Positions 40,201-52,833 are shown, counted from the stretch's first letter. The stretch is DNA of 64,000 nucleotides from Zygnema cylindricum (GCA_037447655.1 JBBHKE010001768.1:106706-170705), one strand, 5' to 3'. The notes: generated from the letters alone by a model not told the origin. A program made the numbers and translations.

Positions 40201-40628
40201 AAGTATTACACTTTGACTTAGACAAAAATATTTCAAGTCCCAAAGTCTGCCTCACAGCCCTATCTATTGAGGACAATAATTTAAATTCAACAAGCACATG
40301 ATTCTATATATGTGACATGCTACCTTCCTTGGGTGTCGAAAGTTTAACGTTGCGGGTAGTGGTTGGAGGAGGCATTTAAATACTGCCATTTTTTAGTTTT
40401 TTTAGATCAATCAAAAGATAGCAATGCCTTCCTCCCTTCTCTCACTCTCCCTTTTCCCCCCCCCTATCCTATCCCTCTCTCACTCTCTCAAACAAAGGGA
40501 GAGGGAGTGAGAAAGTGAGAGGGGTAAAGAGCGGGACGAGGCAAGAGGTGGCGAAGGAGAAGGAGATGGAGAAAAATAGGGAGGAGAAAACCGAAAAAGA
40601 GGGATATGGAGATGGAGAGAGATAGGGA
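40201..40628. other. No gene seen; CT then GA-rich sequence
   Basis: Pyrimidine-rich at 40425-40490, then purine-rich at 40495-40620 with some inverted character. Confidence 0.5.
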
Positions 40629-40858
40629 TGTTAGATTTCTTAGAATTCCGAGATTCGGCATGTCCCATACTAGGAAAAAGTGAGCCAGCCAAGGCTGGTA
40701 TGTGGGACCTCTGACTTAAGTTGTCAGTGCGCTAACTAGTGTGCCACCAGCTCAATGTAGAGCCTGGCTGGTCCGTACCTATTTATTTTAGGCGGCTTTG
40801 AGTGTGACGTATCACATTCTACCCCGTATTGAACCGGCATTCATGTGCCAATCCGACA
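40629..40858 (-). mobile_element. Solo TRIM LTR with perfect target duplication
   Basis: 230 bp, minus strand TGTCGGATTGGCAC to AAATCTAACA, the same family as 23058-23696. AGGGA occurs on both sides (40624-40628, 40859-40863). It was inserted into a purine-rich tract. Confidence 0.85.
40682..40753 (-). ncRNA. tRNA-like cloverleaf in solo TRIM LTR
   Basis: 72 nt: acceptor GAGCTGG/CTGGCTC with all seven positions pairing (two wobbles), D-stem three of four, anticodon stem CTGAC/GTCAG perfect with loop AACTTAA, T-arm decayed. The acceptor and anticodon stems are kept although the sequence differs from the copies at 23.5 kb. Confidence 0.6.
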
Positions 40859-40863
40859 AGGGA

Positions 40864-41189
40864 GAGGGAGGGGGGTACGAGAGATGGAGGGTGAGAGAGA
40901 AAAAGGAGAAACCGAGACAAAGAAAATAGAGATGTAGAGGAAGGAGAGGGAAAGGGAGGAGTTCAAAAAATCCAAGAGGCATAGGGATAAGGAGGGGAAA
41001 CTAAGAGGCAGAGACAAAGAGAGAAAGAAAGCTCGATTTTCATTTTAGCAGTAGACTCCGATTTGAGTCCATTACCAAAGTTGATCTGTGTAGAGCCTAT
41101 TGCTTAGAGGTGCTAAATTAAAAAACTATTTTTTGTAACGATGTGTTGATGCTCTTGTGTTCTTTATCATATCGTCATTTACCACTCTT
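40864..41189. other. Purine-rich sequence, no gene
   Basis: GA-rich to about 41035, then A/T-rich text without features. Confidence 0.5.
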
Positions 41190-42370
41190 TAAATTGCATG
41201 AGTGATTTACCAGGTGTTCTTGAATTTTGCTTGTCCGCTTTGTCAAGTTCATTTCAAGATTTTTTTTGCCAGATATACTATTTTGCACAACAGTCTTTAT
41301 CGACGATTAGCTCTTTATCACCTATCTTTTTATCTACCAGACGAACTCAAATAACCCTTTTATTTTGGGATCTTAGTGTTTGATCGTCATTACCTTCTAA
41401 AGGCATAAATGAGGAACCATCACAACAAAAAGTACAGATTCAATTGATTGAATGGGAAAAGAGTGAAGGGTACCACATTTCACATGTATCATTTAAGTGA
41501 GACGTGATAGAGCTTAACTTAAGAAAATTGGTAAATTTATTTTTTAAGGTTTGTAAATCATTAAAACAAATAAAATCCTATTGCTATTGTCGCACTCACA
41601 ATAAACAAACAAAAAATATGGTGGAACACAAAACGCTTGACTAACCTGAAATAGTGTTAGCAGCCAAAACATGAGTGACCTTTAGACGTAAGCTCCAAGC
41701 CTAGGCAAGCTAATCCGCTATATTATGTGTCTAATCGATGCGTATAAATTTCAACGTGCTTGAATCATCCTCACCTCCATGTAAAATGTTCTTCAACCCA
41801 TATGGGTTCCAACAACCATATATATTTTATGTTCACGTTCTGAATTTTACTTCTTCAACAAGGGGAGAGGACGTGGTGGTGGGGATTTGGAAGCAGGTGA
41901 TAGAGGGGGGCGACGAGGTGGGATTTTTGAAGGAGGTGAGGGAGAAGAGTGAGGGTGAGGAGGTGGGGATTTTGCACGAGGCGAGGGAGGAGGAGAGGAA
42001 CAATGAGGTGGTTGTTTCCTCACCACTACAAAACCATTGAGAAAAGAAGATACATTGTCAACCGTACTAATTTTTGCCTTAGAAAAAAAAGTGCCTTTGA
42101 AAAAATCGACATCGTTGAATGGCCCGTTATGTATTGCAGTGACAATAATTCAGTTTTAATGTTACGCTTTATTTTTCTAGTATTTGTAGTTACAAGACTA
42201 GAGAGAAGGGAGGAGAAGATGAACTGGATCAACAAAAGGTAAATGACGTAACTTTTTCTTTTGCGCATATATTTGTATGGACTACCTTTAAGTTTTCTGC
42301 CCTCTTTTCTAAAAAAAGGCAGAAAATTTATAATACCCTCTCTCCTTTATATACGGCAGATTTGGGAACG
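41190..42370. repeat. Segmental duplication P, copy 1
   Basis: Collinear with 42470-43860. Shared blocks include GGCATAAATG, ACCCATATGGGTTC and GTTTTGTAGTG (minus strand). Diverged by many substitutions and small indels. Confidence 0.7.
41868..42030 (-). CDS. Candidate Pro-rich exon, copy 1
   Basis: Minus strand, acceptor GGTTTTGTAG, conserved end GAA|GTAAAATTCA. It encodes about 55 residues with repeated SPPP and SPRAKSPPP-like units and a conserved PLLKK end. Its sister at 43230-43439 has the same borders. It could be the Pro-rich wall-binding tail or stalk of an extracellular protein; the rest of the gene was not identified. If the last GT is not used as a donor, a TAA follows at once. 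The Pro-rich text is also low complexity, so coding status is uncertain. Confidence 0.35.
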
Positions 42371-42469
42371 GGCAATGTGTGAGTGTTACCTTGTGCGCAA
42401 CCACTACAATCATTCATTACTTCACTATCTTTAAAATGAATCCCTTCCACTACACCCAGTTGAGTCATT

Positions 42470-43860
42470 ACCAAGTGTTTTCCAATTTTGCTTTTTGAAT
42501 AACAAAGGTTTCCGCTTTGTCAGCTTCACTTTAAAAAGTTGATGGCCCTCATATTGCTCTTTTGCACAGAGTCCTCATCAACGAATTCTCGGGATAGCCC
42601 TTTATCGCGTATCTTCTTATCGACCAAATGTACTCATATGATTAATGGCCAAAGAGTAGAAATTATTCATTTTTCCATTTTTTTTGCGATCTTAGTTTTT
42701 GATCATTATTATCATCTAAAGGCATAAATGTGAACCTATCATAACCAAAAAGTAAAGATTTGATTGAATGAGTACAAAAAGGGTGAAGTGTACGCCATTT
42801 CACATATATCACATAATTGAAACCTGATAGAGCTAAACTTATAAAAATTGCAGAGTAAATGTTTTTAAGTTTTTCTTTTCACTAAGAAAAGTTATATCCT
42901 ATTGCAACCGTCGCCCACAAAAATAGACAAACAAAAAAGGAACTAAGGAGAACATTTTTAAACAGAAAAAAGAAATTGTCTCACACACACACTTGACTAG
43001 CATGAAAGACTAACATGAAACAGTATTAGCAGTCAAAACACATGACTGACATTGAGACGTAAAAGACAAAGCCATGCCTAATCCTCCGTATTATCTGTCT
43101 AATTGATGCTTAAAATTTTAGACATGATTGAATTACCATCATCTCCATGTAAACCGCTGTTCAACCCATATGGGTTCTGACAACAACAAATATTTTATCT
43201 TCACGTTTTGAATTTTACTTCCTCAACAGGGGGCGGAGACGTGGCGGTGGGGATTTTGAAGGAGGTGAGGGAGGAGAGCGAGGACGAGGAGGTGGGGATT
43301 TTGAACGAGGAAGAGGAGGCGGGAATTTTGAGCGAGGAAGAGGAGGCGGGAATTTTGAGCGAAGACGAGGAGGCGGGGATTTTGAGCGAGGTGAAGGAGG
43401 AGGAGAGAAAGGAGGAGGTGGTGGTTTCTTCAGCACTACAAAACCGTTGAGAAAAAAAAATACAGGGTTAATCATACTGCTTTTGACTTGCTTTTTGCCT
43501 TAGAAACACCAGTGCTTTTTAAAAAGTTTGACTTCATTGAATGCCCAAATTTGTAATATAGAGACAATAATTCAGTTTTTATTTTGCACTTATTTAATTC
43601 TAGAACCTGTAATTACAAGACATGATAAGACATTTGAGGCTGAGAGGAAGGTGGAGAAGAGAAAAGTATTGGATAGAGGAGGTTGAGGTAAAAAACTAAA
43701 ATGAAGGAAATGAGGAGCTATCAATGATAAAACAATGTGAGAAAGTTGATTGGTGGCAAATTCAGGGGTGTACAGAGAAGGGAGGAGAAGGTGAACTGAA
43801 TTATCAAAAGGTAAATAATGTACCTTTACCTTTAATGCACATATTTGTGTGGACTATCTG
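42470..43860. repeat. Segmental duplication P, copy 2
   Basis: Second unit of the tandem duplication, offset about 1.36 kb from copy 1. Confidence 0.7.
43230..43439 (-). CDS. Candidate Pro-rich exon, copy 2
   Basis: Minus strand, acceptor GTTTTGTAG, conserved end GAA|GTAAAATTCA. About 70 residues: KKPPPPPFSPPPSPRSKSP, then 27-bp repeats encoding FPPPLPRSK or SPPPRLRSK, then RLRPLLRK. Phase 1 at the acceptor, as in the Pro-rich stalk of the receptor gene at 9322-9429, but the end phase differs. Repeat expansion relative to copy 1 explains the extra length. An extensin-like or PERK-like extracellular segment is plausible, not shown. Confidence 0.35.
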
Positions 43861-44735
43861 TAAGTTTAGTGCCGTTTTCAAAAAGACTCTATCTATAGTG
43901 AGCTACCAGTACAACGTCCGTGAAGTTGCAGAAAATCGTCATAAATCGTAACCTTAATTGTGTTTTTTTTATCCTTTATAAATGTCTACATATTTTTTTG
44001 GTTATCATGCCATTGACATCAAGCATTCAGTGAAAAAAAAGGAATTGCAACTGTCTACAAATGCTAACAAAAAAATAGTCCATGATATTAGCTTAAGCAA
44101 GTTCATTATGTATAAAAACATTATTTTCCACGATGGTGAATACGTGAAACTCAACATGTTTTTATATTCTGAGCAATATAACCAGAGTCACAGTAAATAT
44201 GTCGGGAACAAATTTTATTATTTTGGACTGGGTGATATTTCGACCAAGATATTTCGACCAACAAGATCAGAAAACAAACATTGACGTATTTCATGTAGAA
44301 TATTGAACATAACATTCGAACCGAGATGAAGACTAAAAAAAATTTAAGGATTGATTTTTTTTTTGATAAAAAAATAAGTTGAACGGAAATTGCGTAAATA
44401 AAAAATGCACACAACTGAAATCTGAAACTTTGACAATTTTTTTGAAGTTTCACATGTATTTTTATCTTGCCACGTATGCTAGTCGATTGTGGTGACTGTT
44501 TTATACAAATGAAAAGTATATCATTTGTCTTCGGAAGTCCAAATCCCAACCGATGGAGATGAAGTTATCTCATGGGTTAGATGAATCTCGTAGCTTATAA
44601 CTATTTTTTTTTGTTGTATTATAAAACATACAACCGAAAATTACCCTAATATACGAAGATTTTGCTGTCGTTTTCTCATTAAGGGACAACATGCACGAGA
44701 ATAAAATGAAGAAATCAACCTGCCATTTTTATTTT
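43861..44735. other. No recognised gene
   Basis: A plus-strand open frame of 100 codons at 43982-44284 begins with ATG but has A/T-driven composition and no known motif. The rest is A/T-rich. Confidence 0.3.
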
Positions 44736-44779
44736 AATGGATAATACCATGGTTATCATATCCGTTTCGCATAAAAAAA

Positions 44780-46400
44780 AGACATACATTTGCAAACGAA
44801 CTTGCTCTCCTGGTTGCTGTAGCCTTTTTTGCATGCACATGAAGCCCCTCTTTCCCCCCTATCCCGCCCTCCCTCTCCCACTCTCCCACAATCCACCTCC
44901 CCAACTCTCCCTCTCTCCTCTCCACCTCGCCCCACGGAAAACGCCTTCATTTTTAAGAAAATTACCATCGATCCCGGATTTCTCGCTCCTGGTCTCGGAC
45001 CGACTCTGATCCGGAATTTGATCCAGATTTTCCACCTGCTAGTCACCCATTTTCCCTCCCTCCCTTTAGACAAACCCATTCCCCAAAATCCCCTTCGCCC
45101 CATCTTCCCTCTCCCCTTCTCTTCCCCTCCTCTCCCCCCTCATCTTTTTTCCCACTGTCATGTCATGTAAGTTTAGTTGTCTTTAATAAAAATAAAAATT
45201 GAATTTAAAATCAAAACTATTTTGTTTTAGACAAACGTCAAAATTAAATATGTGGTGAACCATTTTTTAGACCATTTTTTATAAACCGGTGTTGTGTGTC
45301 TTACAAGTCTGTGAGGGATTTCAGTTGACTGATGGACGATGGAATGCTTCCATTCAACCCGTTAAAAGGTAGAGCTCTGTGACAATAAGTATTCACAAAA
45401 TCAATCATAAAAAAATGAAAAAAGAACAAAAATCAAGGTAAATAAAAAAAAATTAAACGAAAAAAAAAACAGTTTATAATTCTCAAAAATAAATTTGTAT
45501 TTATTAACCGGCACCCGCCCTCCCCCCTCGCTTTCACCACCCGCGCACCCGCCCACCCTTTCACACCCATGCCTCATTTTTTCTCTTTACGTCTCCTTTC
45601 CCACTCTCCTCCTCCCTCCCTCGCCCTCTCCCTCTCTCCCCCACTTTTTAAATCTCTCCCTATTGTCCTCTCATAGCCCGTTTTTCCCTCCCTACTTCCC
45701 TCCCTCCACCTTTTGCTTTTTCTTATCATCCTTGACTTATCCTTCTCCTTTAACCCTCTTGTCCCGTCCATCTCCTTGCCCCCTTTTATCCCACTCCCGG
45801 ATTTTGCTCTCTCCCTTGATCTCCTCATCCCTCTCCTCGTAGCCCCCTCGCCCTCTCTCTGATCCTCCTTAATCGTCCAGGTTCCACCTTTCCCTTTCTC
45901 CCCCTCCTTGATGATCTTCTGCTCATCGCCTTCTTTCCTTCCCCCTTTTCTCCCCCACTACCCCTCTTCCCCCCTCCTCTCTTGCTCCTCTTCCCACTCC
46001 CTCACTCCTTGTTCTACCCCCTCCCCCATCCCTCTCTTTATCTACCATAGAATACAATATTCCTATAATTAGGTCTTCCGTGATATAATGAACAATAGAA
46101 AATTTACGAATGAAAAAGTTTTCTTTTGTTTATTAATTATTTAGGTGATGAATTAGTTTTGCAACAAACCATTTCGATTTAAACCACTTTTGATGCGTAA
46201 CACATCCATAGTGTCATGTGTCTTACAAGGTTTTGAGGGATGTCAGTTGACCGATAGACGATGGAATGCTTCCACCCAATTGGGTCAAAGATATAAATCT
46301 GTGATGATAAGCATCCACGAAATCAATCATAAAATATAATTAATGAACAAACATGCAGGAAAAAAAAAAAAAAAAATAACCAAACACACTTCCACTAATT
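44780..46400. repeat. Tandem segmental duplication Q (about 0.9 kb units)
   Basis: 45290-45410 and 46205-46330 share GTGTCTTACAAG, GACGATGGAATGCTTCCA and AAATCAATCATAAAA in order. Each is preceded by a C/T-rich tract (44840-45155 and 45515-46040). Frames in the C/T tracts are artefacts. Confidence 0.6.
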
Positions 46401-46725
46401 TACATGCACCCCTTTTCCCCCCTCCCCCCTCCTTCTAACCCTCGCATGCATCGCCCCACTCCCTCCATTTGTCTTTTTTCCACAATTAGCCACTTAATCT
46501 TTTCAGTTTCTTAGAATCTAATAAATAGAAACAAAAAACAAATAACAAAGCTTTATTACTTAAAAAAAAAAAAAATCTCAACATATTAAAAAGGGGAGAC
46601 ATTAAAAGGCTCAAAATGACACCATTTCAATATTCAACCAAAACATAGTTAGGTACTTTTTACTCTATTTCTTAAACAAAAATCAGATGAAAAGAATAAA
46701 TAAAAACTTTTACTAAAACGATGCA
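46401..46725. other. No gene seen
   Basis: A/T-rich sequence with poly-A runs. Confidence 0.5.
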
Positions 46726-48090
46726 TGTTGAAAGGATCGATTCTCTAATCAATTTTCTCTATCAAAAAACTATAGCAGCGCAAGCAATAACATCAATGAA
46801 CTTTACATCACAATGAATCTACATTAAGAGACATTTCTGAAAAATTCTAACATTAAAAACACTCACTCATATTACAATCTTTCTTCTTCTCTCTTCTTTC
46901 CTCATCTTTTTGTTGCACATTCTCTTTAAATTGTTAGTAAGAAAATCCATGGCGTCTTTTAAATACTGCAACTAACTATGGCGCGACACGTGTGAGCGTG
47001 TGCAACCAAGAAACCTCTAGAATGCCGACACCAGTCCACGAATTAGACAAGAACTGGCTAATTTGACTACACACTAAATACATTGCAAATCAACAACCCA
47101 ACACTAATACAAAATTTAAAAGTAATATCGTACTAAACTAGATGTACCACATTTCTAGACGCAAAACAAAACAACAGAAGTGACGCTAACCAAACATACT
47201 ACTTTCGCTAAATTGTACATGAAAATACTTTTGCGAAATATTTTATAAAGTATTGTTGCTAAGGGGTACGGCCCCATGTGGTTAAGTACGGGCTTTTTTT
47301 TCTGTCATTTCCCTTTATAACTTAGCGTCGTACTGCTAAAGCTGTAACCATACGAAAAAATCGCAAATTCGTAGAGTACAATTTGCGTCATTCTCAAACT
47401 TAGGATGTACAAAAAATTGTCGTCTTATGTTTTTTCGACCCACGTCATCTTCAAACTTATTATAAAGCACATCGGTGGTGTGTTTTAAATAAAGTAGAGC
47501 CGTTTTTAGAAATAGCAAAACGTATTCTCACGTATGAAAAGTTTTCATAATTTTTTGACAACGGAAGAAAATATAGGGATGTTCGTTTTTGTCTGCATGT
47601 ACCTTCGGTTTTTTATTTTAAGATGGCTCAATGGTACATTGTCACTTCACGGCAAAAAATCTGTGAAGGTGAAAAATCTGCGAAGTCAATCTGCGAAGTC
47701 ATGGCGGCCAGACGTGAGATGTTTACCCAAAGGCATGTTGTACAGCCACGGTTGCAAGACTGCACGTCTACGGTGTCACGGAATCACATGCAACATGCCG
47801 AATTGTTTTAGAAATTACGATGTGTCTTGGGACACTTCAAAATGTTTCAAAAATTACGGTGCGGCAAGACAAATTGTACACGCTGACAGCCGTCACGTGC
47901 ATTGTCGACGTATACAATCGTCACAAAGTTAATTAACAACTTCGAGTAAACACATAGAGACACTTGAAATTTGGGTCCGCCGAATTTGCGCTAAAAAACA
48001 AAGTAACTTTGCTAAGTTACAAGTACATGGGGTCGTACCCTAAATCACGCTGATTACACGCGCATTCGATTCCTTCAATGAAACATAGCA
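46726..48090 (-). repeat. 3' LTR of element F, split by repeat G
   Basis: 46726-47245 and 48035-48090 match the 5' LTR at 52834-53379, for example ACATTAAAAA(C/T)CACTCACTC and GACAAGAAC(T/A)(G)GCTAAT. On the minus strand it starts TGCTATGTTTC and ends CCTTTCAACA. Confidence 0.75.
47246..48034 (+). repeat. Dispersed repeat G, copy 2
   Basis: Inserted in the LTR of F; matches 2455-3215 over most of its length. The insertion point can be read by comparison with the uninterrupted 5' LTR. No clear terminal repeats. Confidence 0.65.
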
Positions 48091-48093
48091 TTC

Positions 48094-48106
48094 CCCCTCT
48101 TTAAAA
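48094..48106 (-). promoter_or_regulatory. Polypurine tract of element F
   Basis: Minus strand AAAGAGGGGGAA before the LTR start TGCTATG. Confidence 0.6.
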
Positions 48107-48149
48107 AAGAATCGTTACCATTACGTCAATAGTAATTTAGGTCTCCGCC

Positions 48150-51057
48150 TTTAAAGCGAATCGAACGCGACCGCCTCAAGCATGCCATTCGCTTCTTCAA
48201 ATTAAATACATACAAAAAATCAACTTCTTTAGCGGCTACCATACCGCGTACAAAGTGCCATTGTATCCGTATATACTTAGAGCGCTTGTAAAAATGTGGA
48301 TCTTTCACAAAGGCCATGAAAAATATCCCATAGAAATTCTAAATTCGCCAAGCCTTTCATTTATCCATATTGACGCTTTGATTGCGTGGCACGTAACCAT
48401 GTATTTGGCCCCAGTCAAACTCAATGCCAACATCGGTTGGAGAGGCAAACTCCACGAGATCGTTGCTCTGCTAAACTCGAACTCGAATTAACCTCGTATT
48501 CGGACGTGGATTTTCTCGAATCCAAATCTTTGCCCCAATCGGCGTCGCGATATACGACGTGCTCCACTGATTCACTTTTCGATTTAAATACAAAGCCAAT
48601 ATATATTGTACCCGCCAATATTCGAAATATACACATGACGTCTTCCCAATGCAATGTCTTTGGAGCTTGGCAATATCGACCAACAATTGAAACAGCCGCC
48701 GAAATATTGAGTTGTGTACCAACAATCAGGTACATCAAAATCCTAATAGCTTTGCAATACGGTACGTCAACCGTCACGTCTTTCTTTGAACCTTCGAAAT
48801 TGACATTCACGCACAGAAGCTTTGAAATCTGTTTTGCATTAAGCATGGAAAACCGCGCTAAAATCTCCTTATAGTAATGCCTCCCACTTAATTTTATATC
48901 TCCATTCCCATAGCGAATCACCTCAATCCCTTGATTGTGTTTTATTTCGCCGAGGTCACTTTGAATATGCGTGACAAAGACACGGCTCATTTGTGGATCC
49001 GTGCGACACTATCCAACGTTATTAAGAAATTGTCGATGTATACTAAAATATTATTTGGTTAACTCTTTATACTTTAACATACACACCAAAATCCAAAATC
49101 GTACCCATGAAACCAAAGTCCAAAAAGACTTTGTGAAGGCATAAATACCAAGTGTGCGGCGCCTGCTTCAATCCATAGAGAGATTTGTGAAAGCTCCATC
49201 TTGTACTTTCCCTTGACGTCACACCTTCAAATACCTTCATATTAACCTAAATTTCCATATTCGAAAATGTCGTCTTGACGTCCATTTAATAAACGTGCTT
49301 CTTCCTAATGACGACGATCGAAATTATCATCATTAAGGAACCAAATTTCACAACGGGAGCATATGTCTCCGTGTAGTTTAACCCCTTTTTTTATTGAAAT
49401 CCTTCACACATTAGTCTAGCTTTATACTTTAATACTTCACCCGATGCACCAGTTTTGATTTTGAAAACCCATTTCGCATCTATGGCTCTTTTCCTTTCCA
49501 GTTATGTCACTTCTTTAAATGTACGATTTTCCACAATTGATTTATACTCCTCTTATACCGGCTTCCACGTCGTTTCCCAATGAATTTCTCGCCTATGTGT
49601 ATGATTGAGATCGCCGGCCAAATTCTTGCACATTAAGTGTTGTAAGAGGAATTTCGTCTCCTTCCCATCGGAGACAAAATAATGGGAATTGGAATTATCT
49701 CTACTAATTCTGTCATAAGAAAGCCGATTCGATTTTTTTCCTCTATTTTCTCAAGTACTTTTTCGAAAGACGGAAAATTGTTCCACAATTTTTCCTTTTT
49801 CGTCCACATTTGGTAAAATCGATTTTAACTCGAATATCTTATATTTTCCGTCAACAATTCGGAATTTCAGCTCACATTGCTTCGGACATTGATGTCAATG
49901 TCCAATTTCTCCGAAATCAAATAAAAATTCATTTTTTCCTTCTTCTTATTGACATTCGATTGCGGCTCCTCATCCTCGTCCAAATCCTCAATGTTTGGGA
50001 AATTGGCGACATCCTTCTCCTCGGAGAAATCCACAATTTCTTCAATGCGGATTATTTCTCAATAACCTAATTAAAATCTTCGTGAAAATTGACCTAGAGG
50101 GATTCTTCAACAATACGTCAGACCGGATCAAATACACGATAGATTTCTTTTCGAGCTTTAGCCCACATTCGGGCCAACTCCTGGTCGCAAATTTCCCTCT
50201 CTTTTTCACTTGATCCACATACACCATTAACTCCACATCCCCAAATTCGGAGATGATGGAACTCCGAATTTTGCCCATATTATAATTTGAATGGCGTTTT
50301 ATCATTGGAAACCGAAGTAAGGCTTCAATTACAGAGATAGTTAGCCGTGAGAATGGCTCCTTATACTATGACCAGCCGAATGCACAATCGCCCTCACTAT
50401 TTCTTGTAATGCTCTTTTCTTCTTTTCAGCTACTCCATTCGATTCCGGAAAATAAGGCGATGTGAATTGGCGACTAATTCCTTTCTCCTTACAATACCCC
50501 TCAAATGCGATAAACTCTCTTTCACTGTCCGAACGGATTGTTTTCAATTTCCGTCCGCGTTGTCTTTCCCCAGACGCATGGCACTCAATAAAAGTCTCAA
50601 GCGCATTAGATTTCCTTTATAATAACGAATCCCACAAAAATCTCAAATAATCATCGACGATTACCATATTGTATCGATTTCCCCCAATGCTCTTCGGCTG
50701 AATTTGTCCACATAGATCAATATAGAAAGCTCTAAAGGGTGTTGAGCTCGAAATTTCAAATCCTGTTGGATGTTGTTTTCGCATTTGTCGACCATGACTA
50801 CATCCATCATAACCATTCACATTTTCACCGGAAGCAAGATCCAATCCTGTCACACATGCCATTTTTATCATCATCGTTAAATTACACTCGGATGTATGAA
50901 ACATCCGATGGTTCCATAATGTTAAATCTCCATTTAATTCCGAGATTTGATTTGGAATGCCCATGGAGGGAGCATTCATCCTCAACCGCTTCCATAAAAG
51001 CCGTTTGTGCGTCAAATTGGTGCTTCGCCCTCGCCGATTAGTTTGTCGTCCGCTCAA
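48150..51057 (-). pseudogene. Pol of copia element F
   Basis: On the minus strand: pre-integrase zinc region near 50960-50790 (LWNHRMFH...DGCSHG), integrase core (FYIDLCG, YNMVIVDDYLRFLW near 50680; IRSDSEREF and SPYFPESNGVAEKKKRAL near 50540-50390), reverse transcriptase start near 49500-49390 (AIDAKWVFKIKT, KYKARLMCEGF) and RT end/RNase H at 48990-48421 (EVIRYGNGDIKLSG, AIRILMYLIVGT, YRDADWGKDLDSRKSTSEY). The RT active-site box was not read with confidence. Many stops and frameshifts; protease missing upstream. A decayed polyprotein once responsible for integration and reverse transcription. Confidence 0.8.
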
Positions 51058-51156
51058 TACATTTGAATCAATGAATCGCCGAAGGGATTACGCTCCCACC
51101 GGCGCTAGATTTGAGAAATGTTAAATAAATTAATTAGATTGTCCGGTGTGTAAAGG

Positions 51157-51664
51157 TACATGGTGAATCGCTATTAGCGTCAATGACGCTAATTTGGTGC
51201 CCCTTTCTTTTTCCCGAAATACAATCAATAATTCTATTTTTTCCTTGACGCCTTTTAGGGTTCTGTTTTTAATTAGCGTTAATAACGGAAATACACTACG
51301 ATGTTTATAGTGTGGTTTACGGACAGGGTTTGTCCGTACCAAAATGTACTTTTTTAAATAAAAATGTGCAAAAAGTCATTTAATGTAATTGCGCACGCAT
51401 GTGAATGTGCACTAGGAAAGAGAGACGCAAACTAGAATATTCAGATTTTGGCGTATGAACTGTCAAATTTTGTACGGGTACCTATGTTGATGTAGACATC
51501 AATACGGCAGGTATTTATTATTCGAAAAAACCCAAATTACAGTTGGTGATTAATTAGTATGTATGTTTTTTTTGAAAAAAAAAAAATTCCCAATTAGCGT
51601 TAATAAAACTAATTGTTTTTTCACCGTTATTTATTCCTTGACGCTAATAGCCATTCACGGTGTA
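51157..51664. mobile_element. TIR element family K, short form
   Basis: 508 bp, left end TACATGGTGAATCGCTATTA, right end TAATAGCCATTCACGGTGTA, with further inverted TTAGCGTCA/TGACGCTAA arms. Interior blocks (TAGTGTGG, ACGGAC, TGTACTTTTTTAA) recur in the element at 55359-56269. It replaces the protease region of element F. No transposase. Confidence 0.75.
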
Positions 51665-51775
51665 GTTTACTAAACTCGCCTCAAAAATAAATTATTTTCC
51701 TTGACGGTCCCAAGTAGGTAAGTCTAGTCGAAACCTAAAATACCAGCGGTGTAGTTTGTCCACTTGCAATCGTAA

Positions 51776-52800
51776 TTAATTTTGGTACGGTTGGTGGAGG
51801 CATATAGTCAAGAACTCAACGGTTGGTGGAGGCATATATTTATTTTCCTTTGCGAGTAAAATCTCCTTGAGATGGATCCACTTATCTGGCAATGCATTGA
51901 GGAATAAGGTAAATTTCTCCTCTTCCGTGATCCCTCTCCCGCTGGTAAAAAGTTGCTCAACGATGATATTGAACAGTTTCACGACATCATCAATAGATTC
52001 ATTAGATTTCATTTTGAATTGCATGAAATCGGAGAACATATGTTGTCCCATGTTGAAGATTTCCCTCTTGAATTGGGACTCCAACGCCTTCTAACATCCG
52101 TGTGCGGTGTTGTGCGTAAAAAAATAGTTATGCACAAACACTAAACACGTTTTCATCAATCCAATAATGGTCGCGATATTCTTTCGCTTCAATAAACGTC
52201 GAGCCTTGGCATCTAAAATCGCCATTTTCTCCTCTCCAGTCACTACTTTCAAAGTCCCCTCAAACTCAATTGAGCTCGAATGTACTTCTTCCACAGGAAT
52301 AATTCGATCTGTTGAAGACAACGCTCTTACCGGATATTTGAAACATCTCCGATCCTCCTCGACTATCTCCCTCTAAATCAGAATCATCATCAAGCTTTTG
52401 TTTCCCCTTCTTATCTTTCTCTTTCTTCGCCCCCTCGTTGTCATGATCGCAATTTCCTCCATCGGGATAGGGATCCGGTTCACAATGAGCTAGTTCATCA
52501 ATCCTCCTATCAACAACTGAAAACTTCTCATCAAGCTGGCGCATGAACTTCTCCAAAAACTCTCGCAATTTATTGTCCGACATCGAGCCACCAACACCTA
52601 TATTTCCATCGAAAGGGTCGATGGCGAAAGAGGACTCAAATTCGGCTCCAGAAAAAGTGAACACCTTTTCTTCTTTACGAGGATCCTCGAGAGGAGGCAA
52701 ATTATCTCAAAAATTCGTGATGGGGGCAGCTGAAGAGGAGGGAGTGAAAAGGGCTTTTTCTTGTTCTTTCCCCCGATGGTCACAAGACTAGCCACGACGA
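51776..52800 (-). pseudogene. Gag of copia element F
   Basis: The minus-strand frame of 144 codons at 52266-52700 holds an acidic N-terminus (FTFSGAEFESSF, KFMRQLDEKFSVVDRRIDEL, Lys/Asp-rich linker) followed by KSVVFNRSNY, the gag entry motif. After a frame change, 51776-52084 encodes the capsid-like MGQHMFSDFMQFKMKSNES, VVKLFNIIVEQLFTSGRG and FLNALPDKWIHLKEIL. This matches UBN2-type gag and the K1 gag at 16320-16440. The zinc knuckle was not found; the TIR element and the missing segment follow. Confidence 0.8.
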
Positions 52801-52821
52801 CACTTCAATGGAGCACTACCC

Positions 52822-52833
52822 GCTCAGATACCA
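52822..52833 (-). promoter_or_regulatory. Primer-binding site of element F
   Basis: Minus strand TGGTATCTGAGC, one mismatch to TGGTATCAGAGC (initiator tRNA-Met 3' end). Confidence 0.75.

Noticed and set aside
48386-48874. Plus-strand protein of 162 residues
   Set aside because: It is the antisense of the RNase H region of element F.
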